Source: DAOQVB01 sp964400865
GTDB taxonomy: Bacteria; Patescibacteriota; Microgenomatia; UBA1400; PJMF01
DNA: 18,554 nucleotides
NCBI GenBank assembly: GCA_964400865.1
Contig: CAYNWG010000017.1
Location: 1-18,554, forward strand
Direction: 5' to 3'
The notes under the pieces are model-generated. The model worked only from the letters and a program-made list of their open reading frames with translations, ran no database searches and was not told the DNA's origin. This document shows positions 1-7,056 of this stretch, in pieces; the first letter of the stretch is position 1, and every line of letters begins with the position of its first letter. The translations under genes and the position numbers were made by a program.

Positions 1-292
1 CAATCGGTTTGATTAGTAATAAACTTAGTTGGCCTGAATAGATGGTAGAAGTCAGCCCATTTAAAGATGTAGTGATAACCACGTTTTGAATAATGCCAGT
101 TATGAAAATATATGAAATCATTTGTGACTGAGTGTATCCAAAAGAACCATCTGAGTTTTGGTAAAGGATTGTCCAAATCGACAAAGAAAAAAATGAGGAA
201 AGTAGCTGCCTAAATCTCCATAAAAATACGCTTGCTCGGTATGCAAAACCGTTCTGCCAAGAGATAGAAAGCAGCGCGAGGTATTTATTCAT
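1..292 (-). CDS. ABC-2 type permease, third subunit of the exporter locus (partial, cut by left edge)
   Basis: Reading the minus strand from the ATG at 292 gives 97 codons open to the window edge, beginning MNKYLALLSISWQNGFAYRA. It is hydrophobic, with a first membrane segment near residues 36-45 and another near 62-75. It ends in SGQLSLLLIKPI, the same cytoplasmic-loop motif seen in the two other permeases of this locus (DGRLSLLLCRPV and EGKIDFYLTKPL). That shared (E/D/S)G(R/K/Q)(L/I)...(K/R)P motif places it in the ABC-2 / DUF990-type permease family. The gene starts 14 bases after the ATPase stop. An ATG at 302 gives only five codons and is not used. No strong ribosome binding site is visible; a TATCAT hexamer lies 8 bases upstream of the ATG. 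The carboxyl end is outside the window. Family assignment is fairly sure, substrate unknown. Confidence 0.75.
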   Translation of the reverse strand, partial: MNKYLALLSISWQNGFAYRASVFLWRFRQLLSSFFSLSIWTILYQNSDGSFGYTQSQMISYIFITGIIQNVVITTSLNGLTSTIYSGQLSLLLIKPI

Positions 293-300
293 GATTGCTC

Positions 301-306
301 ATGATA
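301..306 (-). promoter_or_regulatory. Weak candidate -10 box of the third permease
   Basis: TATCAT (five of six consensus bases), then eight bases and the ATG at 292, in the 14-base gap after the ATPase gene. Likely chance or weak; listed because it follows the pattern of other starts. Confidence 0.22.
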
Positions 307-1314
307 TTACGAAGCACGATTTTGATCCTTAAAAACCTCTCGAATAATAGCATCAATTGGAGGTTCTTCAATGGTAACATCTTGGATGGGAAATTTAGCC
401 ATAATACCAGCAGCTATTTTTGTAGATTCTTTTCTCGGCACAATGATTGTGGCGGTATCGTTGGTGCCATCTTCAGAAAATTCGGTAATAGTTCCAAATT
501 TAGCAAGTTCTTTTCGGGTGATTGGTTTAGAAAATACAAGCGACAGAATTTTATTTCTGGCATATTTATCTATAATATCTTGCAAGGCACCATCAAAAAC
601 TTTTTTACCTTTATCTATAATAATTGTACGTTTGCACAATTCTTTAACATCTCCCATGTAATGACTGGTCAGAATAATTGTGGCGTTAAATTGCTGATTA
701 TATTCCTTGATAAAATCTCTGAGGGTCTTCTGCATGACTACATCCAGACCAATGGTGGGTTCATCTAAGAATAGTACTTTTGGTTTGTGTAAGAGTGCTG
801 CAATCAATTCGCACTTCATTCGTTGCCCTAGTGAAAGTTTTCTCACTTGTACATTAACTACATTAGAAACATCAAGTAATTCTATTAATTGGTTAAGAGT
901 TTGTTTAAATTCTGTATTTGGAATTTCATAAATAGCCTGATTTAATAAAAAAGTTTCCATTGCTGGTAAATCCCACCATAATTGATTCTTTTGACCCATC
1001 ACCAATGAAAATTGTTTTTGATAGGCTGCCTTTCTGTCCCAAGGATTATATCCAAGCACGTCAACGGAACCCGTAGAGGGATAAAGCAGTCCCGATAACA
1101 TTTTGAGCGTGGTGGTTTTTCCGGCACCATTTTGTCCAATAAAACCAACTATTTCTCCAGCATTTATTGTGAACGAGACATCTTCAACAGCATGTATAGT
1201 CTCATATGTACGGTGCCAAAGTGAAACGATTGAACCCATAAGACCAGGCTGTTTTTGATATACCTTAAAGTGTTTACTCAGGTGATTGACAGAAATGATT
1301 GGCGCTTCGGACAT
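307..1314 (-). CDS. ABC transporter ATP-binding protein (drug/natural-product exporter type)
   Basis: This 335-residue protein is a complete nucleotide-binding subunit. Walker A is GQNGAGKTT at residues 60-68, the signature is LSLGQRMKCE at about 160-169, Walker B with its glutamate is VLFLDEPTIGLD at 180-191, and the H-loop histidine is near 218 (LTSHYM). After residue 235 a C-terminal regulatory region resembles the DUF4162-type tail of NatA/daunorubicin-type ATPases. It should power the ABC-2 permeases encoded on both sides, exporting or flipping a substrate that cannot be named from sequence. The ATG at 1314 lies 14 bases after the upstream permease stop; TAAGAT ends 6 bases before it. 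The LSLGQ signature, instead of LSGGQ, is a usual variant in this subfamily. Confidence 0.93.
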   Translation of the reverse strand: MSEAPIISVNHLSKHFKVYQKQPGLMGSIVSLWHRTYETIHAVEDVSFTINAGEIVGFIGQNGAGKTTTLKMLSGLLYPSTGSVDVLGYNPWDRKAAYQKQFSLVMGQKNQLWWDLPAMETFLLNQAIYEIPNTEFKQTLNQLIELLDVSNVVNVQVRKLSLGQRMKCELIAALLHKPKVLFLDEPTIGLDVVMQKTLRDFIKEYNQQFNATIILTSHYMGDVKELCKRTIIIDKGKKVFDGALQDIIDKYARNKILSLVFSKPITRKELAKFGTITEFSEDGTNDTATIIVPRKESTKIAAGIMAKFPIQDVTIEEPPIDAIIREVFKDQNRAS

Positions 1315-1320
1315 GGTGCT

Positions 1321-1326
1321 ATCTTA
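1321..1326 (-). promoter_or_regulatory. Candidate -10 box before the ABC ATPase
   Basis: TAAGAT, then six bases and the ATG at 1314. It spans the end of the upstream permease region. No good -35 is seen, so this rests on the spacing shared with other genes here. Confidence 0.3.
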
Positions 1327-1328
1327 CC

Positions 1329-2156
1329 CTAGTTTGCCATTCCACTGTAGTGGCGAACCGCGAAGTTGAAAAACCGGTTTGAAAAGTACATCATTAGTAA
1401 AGTAATTAGAAAGTAATAGAGTAAGATGGGATATGAAAAACGATCTAGGAGTATTTCGCTGGGAACTGAAGTAATAAACAAAAAGGGTATGATATTGGTT
1501 AAAGACATGCCAATGGAACCCATATATGCTGTTCTGGGGACTTGCCACAATCGACGAACAGCTGGAATAATCTCATTTAAATTCTCTAATCTTTCAAAGA
1601 AAAAAGCACAGGTGGTAAGTCCGAACCAAAAAGAGTAGAGAAACAAGAAGCTGATAATTAAAAAGACGCTGAAAAGTACCCAGTTTGCAAAGGATGGAGT
1701 TATTTGAAGTTGTGACAAGCTGTTGAAAATAAGTATCGTTCCAATTGCGAAACGAAATAATCCTTGAGGGTTTGCTTTCCTCGTCATAAGGTAAAACTGT
1801 GTATTCACTGGCCGGCAAAGTAACAGCGATAGTCTTCCGTCGAAAATGTCAGATGCATACTCAGTTAAATTAGCGTAAAAGATTGACCAGGTGAAAGCGT
1901 CAACGATAGTAAATACTCCTAGTAATAAGAGTATTTCTTGACGACTCCATCCGCCAATGGTGCCCGACACTCCCACCAGTATGGAAAAAAAGAAGATATT
2001 GAAAAGACTCCAAATGATATTCACAAAAACCCAGAAAAGAAAGCTCATGCGATACTCCATCATTCTCATACTATCAATGGATCGAAATCTCGAAAACAGA
2101 TGGTAATGACGATGCAGCAAAGACACCAATGCGTTGTAAGATGTTTTATCCCCCAT
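1329..2156 (-). CDS. ABC-2 type permease subunit (DUF990-like)
   Basis: A 275-residue membrane protein with about six hydrophobic segments, the first near residues 38-60 (SFLFWVFVNIIWSLFNIFFF). The motif DGRLSLLLCRPV around residues 108-119 is the cytoplasmic loop characteristic of this ABC-2 permease family and is shared with both other permeases here. The start codon overlaps the end of the preceding permease by 11 bases, so translational coupling is likely. A later start at the MRMMEYRM cluster cannot be excluded. With the preceding gene it probably forms a heterodimeric pore energised by the ATPase encoded directly downstream. Substrate unknown. Confidence 0.87.
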   Translation of the reverse strand: MGDKTSYNALVSLLHRHYHLFSRFRSIDSMRMMEYRMSFLFWVFVNIIWSLFNIFFFSILVGVSGTIGGWSRQEILLLLGVFTIVDAFTWSIFYANLTEYASDIFDGRLSLLLCRPVNTQFYLMTRKANPQGLFRFAIGTILIFNSLSQLQITPSFANWVLFSVFLIISFLFLYSFWFGLTTCAFFFERLENLNEIIPAVRRLWQVPRTAYMGSIGMSLTNIIPFLFITSVPSEILLDRFSYPILLYYFLITLLMMYFSNRFFNFAVRHYSGMAN

Positions 2157-2943
2157 AGGCTGAGTAGCGCTTCCTCGCTTTATTCCAAAGGAATACAGTA
2201 CTACTGATTAGTACGATGCAAGTTGTACTCAAATAAACAAAATCACTGAAATGAATAGATTGTTGGCCCAAGAGGACAGATACGGGGACGCTGTGGAGGT
2301 ATTTAAATGGCAAGATCTGAGCAATCTTGAGCATTCCCGCCGGCATGAAGGCAAAAGGAATAATTATTCCGCTAAAAAGTGAGGTGCTCATCCAGCGAAA
2401 ATGATCCAAACCTTCTGCATTTTCTAACCAAAAGCCAAACAGTACAATGATTGCTGACAGACAAAATTGCATGATAAATGCTCCAACAATTAGGGGAATT
2501 GAGAGTAGCACATGGTTGCCTGTAGTAATGGGGAGAGTTGGGTGAAAAATAACAACAACTAAAAGTATAAAGATAACAAATAATGGCATCTTTAAAACTG
2601 TGCTCATAGCTTTATCGCCAAGGTGCCTAATGCTCAATTCAGAAAGGTAACCCAGGGGTTTGGTTAAATAAAAATCAATTTTGCCTTCTCTGATTTCAGC
2701 GATTCTCCAATTTTCAAAATGAGCAGAGGTGAGAACATCAATAAAAAAAACTAAAATATAGTAGAACACCACTGTATTAAATTGAACCCCACGAAGTGTA
2801 TCGGAATTCGAATAAATGCCTTGCCAGATCAGTAACAGTATTACTAACGGAATAGCATCTAGAATCAGCCACAGCCAAGTCTCAGCTCGGAAGGCTATAG
2901 TTTTCGCAATAGCACGAAAGAACAATCTGGAAAGACGGTACAT
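2146..2943 (-). CDS. ABC-2 type permease subunit (DUF990-like)
   Basis: A 265-residue integral membrane protein with about six hydrophobic segments. EGKIDFYLTKPL near residues 87-98 is the loop motif shared with the two other permeases of the locus. Two starts are possible: TTG at 2949 or ATG at 2943. I chose the ATG because the extended -10 sequence TGGTAAGAT ends exactly 7 bases before it, which suits a leaderless transcript, and because ATG is the better codon. It is the first gene of the transporter set (permease, permease, ATPase, permease) and begins 36 bases after the HU gene ends. Its end overlaps the next permease by 11 bases. Function as an exporter pore subunit is inferred from the family and context. 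Confidence 0.87.
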   Translation of the reverse strand: MYRLSRLFFRAIAKTIAFRAETWLWLILDAIPLVILLLIWQGIYSNSDTLRGVQFNTVVFYYILVFFIDVLTSAHFENWRIAEIREGKIDFYLTKPLGYLSELSIRHLGDKAMSTVLKMPLFVIFILLVVVIFHPTLPITTGNHVLLSIPLIVGAFIMQFCLSAIIVLFGFWLENAEGLDHFRWMSTSLFSGIIIPFAFMPAGMLKIAQILPFKYLHSVPVSVLLGQQSIHFSDFVYLSTTCIVLISSTVFLWNKARKRYSAYGG

Positions 2944-2950
2944 GGTCAAA

Positions 2951-2959
2951 ATCTTACCA
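2951..2959 (-). promoter_or_regulatory. Candidate extended -10 of the transporter locus
   Basis: TGGTAAGAT on the minus strand, seven bases before the ATG at 2943, in the 36-base gap after HU. It supports the ATG over the TTG at 2949 as the start. Confidence 0.4.
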
Positions 2960-2979
2960 CAGCTCTGATGGGACGTGCT

Positions 2980-3264
2980 TTACCAAACACTTTTTTTGAT
3001 TGGCTTACCTGGTCTGAAATTAATGACGCGATGGCCTTTAATGGTTTGACGTTTTGATTCGTCACCAAATGGAACAACTTGCTTATCATTAACAACACTG
3101 ACATAAAAAGTGCCAAAGCCAGAAATAACAACCTTTCCACCTTTGGTAAGTGTGCGAATCATTTCATCAAAGAGGGCTTCGACAGTGTCATTTGCAGCTC
3201 GCTTAGGTAAACGGGCTTTTTTGGCCACAATGGCAATTAATTGTGATTTAGTTACTTTGCTCAT
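2980..3264 (-). CDS. HU/IHF-family DNA-binding protein
   Basis: The 94-residue length and the fold are those of HU, the dimeric nucleoid protein that bends DNA: two N-terminal helices (SKSQL-type start, then KRAANDTVEALFDEMIRTLTKG), the hallmark GGKVVISGFGTFYV at about residues 42-55, and the C-terminal FRPGKPIKKSV. The DNA-binding arm is divergent: the usual RNPxTG tip is replaced by VVPFGDESK, although a proline remains near the intercalating position and the arm length is about normal. The ATG at 3264 has the clearest ribosome binding site of the window (AAGGAG, six bases upstream), unlike most neighbours. It appears to be its own transcription unit or to head the transporter locus that follows. 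Confidence 0.92.
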   Translation of the reverse strand: MSKVTKSQLIAIVAKKARLPKRAANDTVEALFDEMIRTLTKGGKVVISGFGTFYVSVVNDKQVVPFGDESKRQTIKGHRVINFRPGKPIKKSVW

Positions 3265-3270
3265 AAGACT

Positions 3271-3276
3271 CTCCTT
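3271..3276 (-). promoter_or_regulatory. Strong Shine-Dalgarno sequence of the HU gene
   Basis: The minus strand reads AAGGAG, followed by six bases (AGTCTT) and the ATG at 3264. It fixes the HU start and contrasts with most other genes here, which lack a recognisable ribosome binding site. Confidence 0.8.
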
Positions 3277-3286
3277 TTTCTACTTT

Positions 3287-3292
3287 ATTTTA
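3287..3292 (-). promoter_or_regulatory. Candidate -10 box of the HU gene
   Basis: TAAAAT on the minus strand would place the transcription start near 3280, giving a leader of about 15 bases that holds the AAGGAG site. No convincing -35 box sits at 16-18 bases; TTTACA at 3314-3319 is 21 bases away. The 110-base spacer 3265-3374 between VanZ and HU holds this candidate and a short TTGA-AGCA-TCAA inverted repeat (3323-3334); no terminator was recognised. Confidence 0.35.
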
Positions 3293-3374
3293 CAGTAACT
3301 TGATACGGCAAAGTGTAAATGATTGAAGCATCAAGTCAAGACCCACTTTGTAAATAGATTGTGCCAGTTTGACG

Positions 3375-3764
3375 TTAAATATATCGATTCTGTCTTAAGA
3401 AGACTATGCTCATACCTAGAAAATCGTAGATAACATCTCTCACGGTAGCAGTTCGATTTGGAGTAAGTGCTTGATGTAGTTCGTCGCTAGCGGCATAAAC
3501 CAAGCAGATGAGAAGCGGTAAAAGCCAAATTTTCCAGTCTTGAGATTTAATTTCGGGGTGTGAATGCAGTATTGCTCTTCTGGTGAGAAAGTAAAGTGTA
3601 GCGTAGGCAGTTATATGTGCAATTTTTTTAAAGAAAAAGTCGTAAATGGAAAGTTGCAGTCCAGGTAAGGTGGAAAGAGATGAAAGCCAAAAGATACTAG
3701 CCGCACAAACGAATGGTGGAATCCAATGAACTAACTGTCGAATTGCTGGCTTTGTGGACAACAT
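3375..3764 (-). CDS. VanZ-like membrane protein
   Basis: A 129-residue membrane protein with about four hydrophobic segments. Family signatures are visible: KKIAHITAYATLYF at residues 46-59 (conserved H and Y) and SDELHQ...NRTATVRDVIYDFLG at 93-117, with Asp94-Glu95, Gln98, Arg104 and Asp110 in the usual VanZ places. VanZ relatives occur with cell-wall and glycopeptide-resistance genes, but the biochemical role is not established. The start lies inside the 3' end of the lamin-tail gene, overlapping it by 68 bases in another frame. No later start codon would keep the first membrane segment, and TATTAT ends 7 bases before the ATG, so the overlap is probably real. A TTG at 3767 is the only nearby alternative. 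Confidence 0.85.
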   Translation of the reverse strand: MLSTKPAIRQLVHWIPPFVCAASIFWLSSLSTLPGLQLSIYDFFFKKIAHITAYATLYFLTRRAILHSHPEIKSQDWKIWLLPLLICLVYAASDELHQALTPNRTATVRDVIYDFLGMSIVFLRQNRYI

Positions 3765-4911
3765 CAAAAAAATAATAGGCTAATAATAAACTGCTCAAAC
3801 TGATTATAGCACCGATGAGTGGAAGTAGTCCGATTTTAAAAGTTGTGTGAATCTGCATCGGTACCGACGTTTTTGATGAACCAAAAAGAGGAGTTTCTAT
3901 AAAGATAGAGGGTGTAGCGGGAAGATATGAGTCACTACCCAAGCTGTTTCTGGTTGCAACCAAACTATTTGGAGGTTCTGGGGAAGTAGAAAATGTAACT
4001 AAAGCCGGAAGCTGAGTAGGAGTGAAGGTCACTGCGTGAATGGAAGAAGCAGGATTAGAAGATTCCTGGCTAGGGAAAAATGAAGTACCAAGGGTGCAGG
4101 GGGGAATTTGTAGTGTTAAGAGGAGTTGGTCGGTGTTGGTAAATAGCGATATGGAATCTCCTTGATTGTTCAGTATCGCCCTATCCCAGTCGATTATAAA
4201 AAACGATTTGGACAAAATAGCACCATGCAATAATTCATGGTTACCTTGGGCATCTGAAATGTACCAATTCTGTAGAGAAACGGTGGTTTCTCCTGTGTTA
4301 TACAGCTCTATCCATTCTCGCTCATTTGTATTTGGGCAAGCAACAACTTCCGTTATTTCAATTGCATTGAAATCTTGTTCGGCTAGAACGACGACAGTGG
4401 GGCTCGGGTGGATCGTGACTGTGGGAGATAGTGTTGGTGAGGGAGCAAGTGTGGGCGAGGGTGGCACGGAGGGAGCGGACTTTGTGGGTGTAGCTAGGAA
4501 ATGATCGGTCAATTGAGTATACTTTTGCCAACTTTTCCCCACCTCACTTGTGTCATAGGAAAATCTATCGATTTCAAATCCAGTGTGATTGAGCAGCACC
4601 ACACTATCACCACTATTATTTAATTTGGCTGTGGGGAGATCAAACGCAATGACCTCATGCGGAGCTAGTTCTACAGTTGTAATAGTGAGTAACAGTGATG
4701 GACTACTGACTTGATCGTAGATTAACCATCCAGAAATTGTTGCTATTTGGTCTAGCGGATTCGTCAGTTCAATCCATTCATTTTCATCTAAATTAGGAGC
4801 GGGATAAATTTCGCTAATAAATGGTGTATCAGCGGCCATAACTGTTTTTGCGGCGCAACTAAAAAGTGCCACAATCACCGCAATCATAGCGATTAACTGA
4901 AATTGGTTCAT
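3697..4911 (-). CDS. Secreted, membrane-anchored protein with two lamin-tail domains
   Basis: This 404-residue protein starts with a signal peptide (residues 1-27, cleavage after VMAA or nearby) and ends with a membrane helix (about 358-383) and a short tail. Between them are two lamin-tail (LTD) immunoglobulin-like repeats: residues 29-125 with the motifs FISEIYPAP, NEWIELTNP and ISGWLIYD, and 183-265 with IEITEVVACP, REWIELYNTG and LQNWYISD. Each ends in a LNNxGDSxxL strand. A Pro/Ser/Thr-rich linker (139-174, SPT repeats) separates them and a second P/S/T-rich stretch leads to the anchor. Bacterial LTD proteins are extracellular and thought to mediate binding or anchor enzymes; no catalytic domain is seen, so a surface adhesion or scaffolding role is only inferred. 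It begins 58 bases after the M23 gene. Confidence 0.85.
   Translation of the reverse strand: MNQFQLIAMIAVIVALFSCAAKTVMAADTPFISEIYPAPNLDENEWIELTNPLDQIATISGWLIYDQVSSPSLLLTITTVELAPHEVIAFDLPTAKLNNSGDSVVLLNHTGFEIDRFSYDTSEVGKSWQKYTQLTDHFLATPTKSAPSVPPSPTLAPSPTLSPTVTIHPSPTVVVLAEQDFNAIEITEVVACPNTNEREWIELYNTGETTVSLQNWYISDAQGNHELLHGAILSKSFFIIDWDRAILNNQGDSISLFTNTDQLLLTLQIPPCTLGTSFFPSQESSNPASSIHAVTFTPTQLPALVTFSTSPEPPNSLVATRNSLGSDSYLPATPSIFIETPLFGSSKTSVPMQIHTTFKIGLLPLIGAIISLSSLLLAYYFFDVVHKASNSTVSSLDSTIRLCG
3772..3777 (-). promoter_or_regulatory. Candidate -10 box of the VanZ-like gene inside the lamin-tail gene
   Basis: TATTAT (five of six consensus bases), then seven bases and the ATG at 3764. It lies in the coding sequence for the membrane anchor of the lamin-tail protein. 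Confidence 0.35.
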
Positions 4912-4944
4912 TAATCACTAAGGGTACCTCGCTAAGCTTACATA

Positions 4945-4971
4945 AAGCGTAGAAGATTTAGGATCACGCTT
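4945..4971 (-). other. Weak hairpin between M23 and lamin-tail genes
   Basis: AAGCGT and ACGCTT form a six-base-pair stem with a 15-base loop directly at the M23 stop codon. No U-run follows, so a terminator is doubtful; it may be chance. Confidence 0.2.
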
Positions 4972-6184
4972 AATAGTAAATATGAAGATACCAACTAACT
5001 ATTGATGAGTTGGCATGTTCTAATTTGACATACCGAAGTGCGCAACCGGCGCTACCTGAGAAACTGCCTCTATAAAGAGTACCATCAGCCACCGCTTTCA
5101 CAGTCGATGAGCTGCCAGTAATATCAATACCATTATGAAAGGTATATATTCGGCTCACCCAAGTGTGTTGAACGCCCCAAGTTGAAGCATATCCTTGCAA
5201 CAATCGAATGGGACCGGATAATGGCCAATTAAGATTGCCAGAAGGGTTAAAAGCGTCTCCGTCTGAACTGCCACAACTAGACCCAGAGCAATTGGTATGA
5301 TCAATTGAGGTTAGGTAAGAAAAAGGATTTTTGACGCTATCATTTTCGGTTACTGTGAAATGTAAATGAGTGCCACTTGAATTACAAGAAGCCCCGGAGA
5401 TTACGTAGGCTATGGTATCTCCAGCTTTAACTTCTCCAACCTTTGCCTCCGAACCGTTTCCAGAAATGATAGCTTGGATTGCTTGATATTCCGCGGAAAC
5501 AGCTGCGAGTTGTTTTTGATAAACTGCCTCGCTACTTTTTGTTTCTTGAAGTATTTTTTGTTGCCCAGCTTTCTGGCTAGCCAGCTCACGTTTTTGTTGT
5601 TCCAATAATTTTCGTTTTTGTTCTAGTAATAGTTGAGCAGATTCTTTTTTTTCTTTTTGAAGATCGAATAGTTGCTTTTGTAGTTCTGCTTGACGCATCA
5701 CTACAGCGGTTTGTAAGCTAGCTTGACTAATATACCTAGAACTCGTTATGAGTTCAGAGAATGACTGGCTATTCGCGATCAATGTTATGGGTGAGGTAAT
5801 TGATGATTTGTACCGTTCCCTCACTCTTTTCAGTAGCATTGCAGTTAGCTGATCAAGTGAGAAGTTGAGTGTACTAATCCTTTCACTCAATAATTCTATG
5901 TCGTTTTCCAATCTGGTAATTTCTGACAGGGTTTGTGAAATTGTTAGTTCTTGAAGCGTAATCTTGCTACTGATAATTGAAATAGTGGAATTTAGTGTCG
6001 CTTTTTGTGACTGAATGTCTGAAATCTTTGATTCTAGGCAAACTCTTTTTTCAGAAAGACAAGCCGAATATGCATTGGTATCTGACTTTTGTTCTTCGCA
6101 TTTATATTGGTCGCAGGCAAATACATTACTTTGTGAAAACAGGAAAAAAAATAGGGCGAGCAGTAATGAGTGGCGAGATAGCAT
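4970..6184 (-). CDS. Coiled-coil M23 (LytM) peptidase, EnvC/PcsB-like, with apparently permuted catalytic domain
   Basis: A 404-residue exported protein: signal peptide 1-23 (hydrophobic LLLALFFFLF, cleavage near VFA-C), a cysteine-rich start, then a long coiled coil at about 48-235, as in EnvC, CwlO and PcsB, the hydrolases or activators worked by FtsEX. The M23 residues are all present but in swapped order. GEVKAGDTIAYVISG...SGTHLHFTV...NPFSYL (250-291, His273 and His275), normally the second half of the domain, comes first. After a Cys/Ser/Gly linker comes NWPLSGPIRLLQGY...HNGIDITG (319-357, His350, Asp354), KAVADGTLYRG and YVKLEH...SWYLHI (385-402, His401), normally the first half, and the protein ends two residues later. 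I chose the ATG at 6184: it has the signal peptide and follows the ftsX stop by two bases. The frame is open 67 codons further, but only over ftsX. A peptidoglycan endopeptidase controlled by FtsEX is the likely role. Confidence 0.85.
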   Translation of the reverse strand: MLSRHSLLLALFFFLFSQSNVFACDQYKCEEQKSDTNAYSACLSEKRVCLESKISDIQSQKATLNSTISIISSKITLQELTISQTLSEITRLENDIELLSERISTLNFSLDQLTAMLLKRVRERYKSSITSPITLIANSQSFSELITSSRYISQASLQTAVVMRQAELQKQLFDLQKEKKESAQLLLEQKRKLLEQQKRELASQKAGQQKILQETKSSEAVYQKQLAAVSAEYQAIQAIISGNGSEAKVGEVKAGDTIAYVISGASCNSSGTHLHFTVTENDSVKNPFSYLTSIDHTNCSGSSCGSSDGDAFNPSGNLNWPLSGPIRLLQGYASTWGVQHTWVSRIYTFHNGIDITGSSSTVKAVADGTLYRGSFSGSAGCALRYVKLEHANSSIVSWYLHIYY

Positions 6185-6186
6185 GA

Positions 6187-7056
6187 TTAGGTGCGCATTA
6201 AGCGGCTTACAGCCACAAAACCGGCGGTAGCGCCGAGTAAAGCGCTCGTGAGTATACCTAAGCTCAATTGAATTGCCAAGAGCTCTAGGGGAATTGATAG
6301 TGGTAGCAGTTCTCCAATATAAGTCTGGATTTGTGGGAGTGAGAAAACTATTGTTAGGAAAGCTAAAATCCAGCCAATTAGACAACCCATGAAGCCGTAT
6401 AAAACACCCTCAAAAATAAAGGGTAATTTTACAAACCCCTGAGTCGCTCCGAGTAAACGGAAAATAGAAATAGTATTCTTCTGATTGGTAGCTTTTAAGG
6501 CGATTACTATCATAATTGATAAAAAGGAGACTATCGCTAGGACCGATGCAACAACTATGCCGCCAGTGCGGATTCCCGTCGTCCACTTTTTAAGTGTTGA
6601 TATTACATCTTGTTGGTAGATAACCTCTTCGATTGAATCTTCCGTGTCCAGTTCTGTTTTAATTGCTTCTAAATCTTTTAAATTATGGGTTTTTACCTCA
6701 ATACTTGCGGGAAGAATGTCGGCGGTTACCAGTTCAATCAAGAGGGGATCATCGCTATTCTCTTTGCGATAAATATCCAAGGCTTGCTCTTGGGTCACAA
6801 CCTGGACTGAGCTGATCTGTGGATTTTTACCATATTTATCTTTCAGACCATCGATAAATCCTTGTTCAGTACCGAGTTCAAAAAATGCAATTATTTGGGG
6901 TTGGCTCTCAACATGCTTGAGTACAATCTCAGCCCCAATTACAACAAAAGAAAGTAGAAATGAAATGAAAAACGTTAGAGATGTCATTAGTACAGCAATT
7001 AAGGCTTGGTATGGTGAACGGCGTATGGTGGTCAGAGCAGTTGTGAGTGAGTTCAT
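6187..7056 (-). CDS. ftsX: Cell-division protein FtsX
   Basis: The 289-residue protein has the FtsX layout: a cytoplasmic N-terminus, membrane segment 1 at about 18-42, a periplasmic domain of roughly 115 residues (45-160, with IIAFFELGTEQ and PASIEVKT motifs typical of the family), then three more membrane segments at about 165-188, 212-238 and 256-285. The cytoplasmic loop IFRLLGATQGFVKLPFIFEG at 198-217 is the conserved part that docks with FtsE. FtsX couples FtsE ATP hydrolysis to peptidoglycan hydrolases outside the membrane. Its ATG overlaps the ftsE stop by four bases (ATGA), and the coiled-coil peptidase starts two bases after its own stop, so the three products very likely act as one complex. 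Confidence 0.95.
   Translation of the reverse strand: MNSLTTALTTIRRSPYQALIAVLMTSLTFFISFLLSFVVIGAEIVLKHVESQPQIIAFFELGTEQGFIDGLKDKYGKNPQISSVQVVTQEQALDIYRKENSDDPLLIELVTADILPASIEVKTHNLKDLEAIKTELDTEDSIEEVIYQQDVISTLKKWTTGIRTGGIVVASVLAIVSFLSIMIVIALKATNQKNTISIFRLLGATQGFVKLPFIFEGVLYGFMGCLIGWILAFLTIVFSLPQIQTYIGELLPLSIPLELLAIQLSLGILTSALLGATAGFVAVSRLMRT

Noticed and set aside
2944..2949. TTG at 2949 as start of the first permease
   Set aside because: An ATG follows two codons later with a better-placed extended -10 box; the TTG has no ribosome binding site of its own.
3323..3334. Inverted repeat TTGA-AGCA-TCAA before HU as operator or terminator
   Set aside because: Only four base pairs, no U-run and no match to a known operator.
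4386..4480. Repetitive GTGGGxGAxGGxG-type DNA as a possible tandem repeat or CRISPR-like array
   Set aside because: The repetition follows from Ser-Pro-Thr codons of the linker; unit lengths vary and there are no spacers.
4166..4504. Open frame on the plus strand opposite the lamin-tail gene, with Gly/Val-rich repeats
   Set aside because: It mirrors the Pro/Ser/Thr-rich linker of the real gene and shows no family features or start signals.
6185..6385. 67-codon in-frame extension of the M23 gene upstream of the ATG at 6184
   Set aside because: It lies wholly inside ftsX in another frame, has no export signal or family similarity, and the signal peptide begins exactly at the inner ATG, two bases after the ftsX stop.
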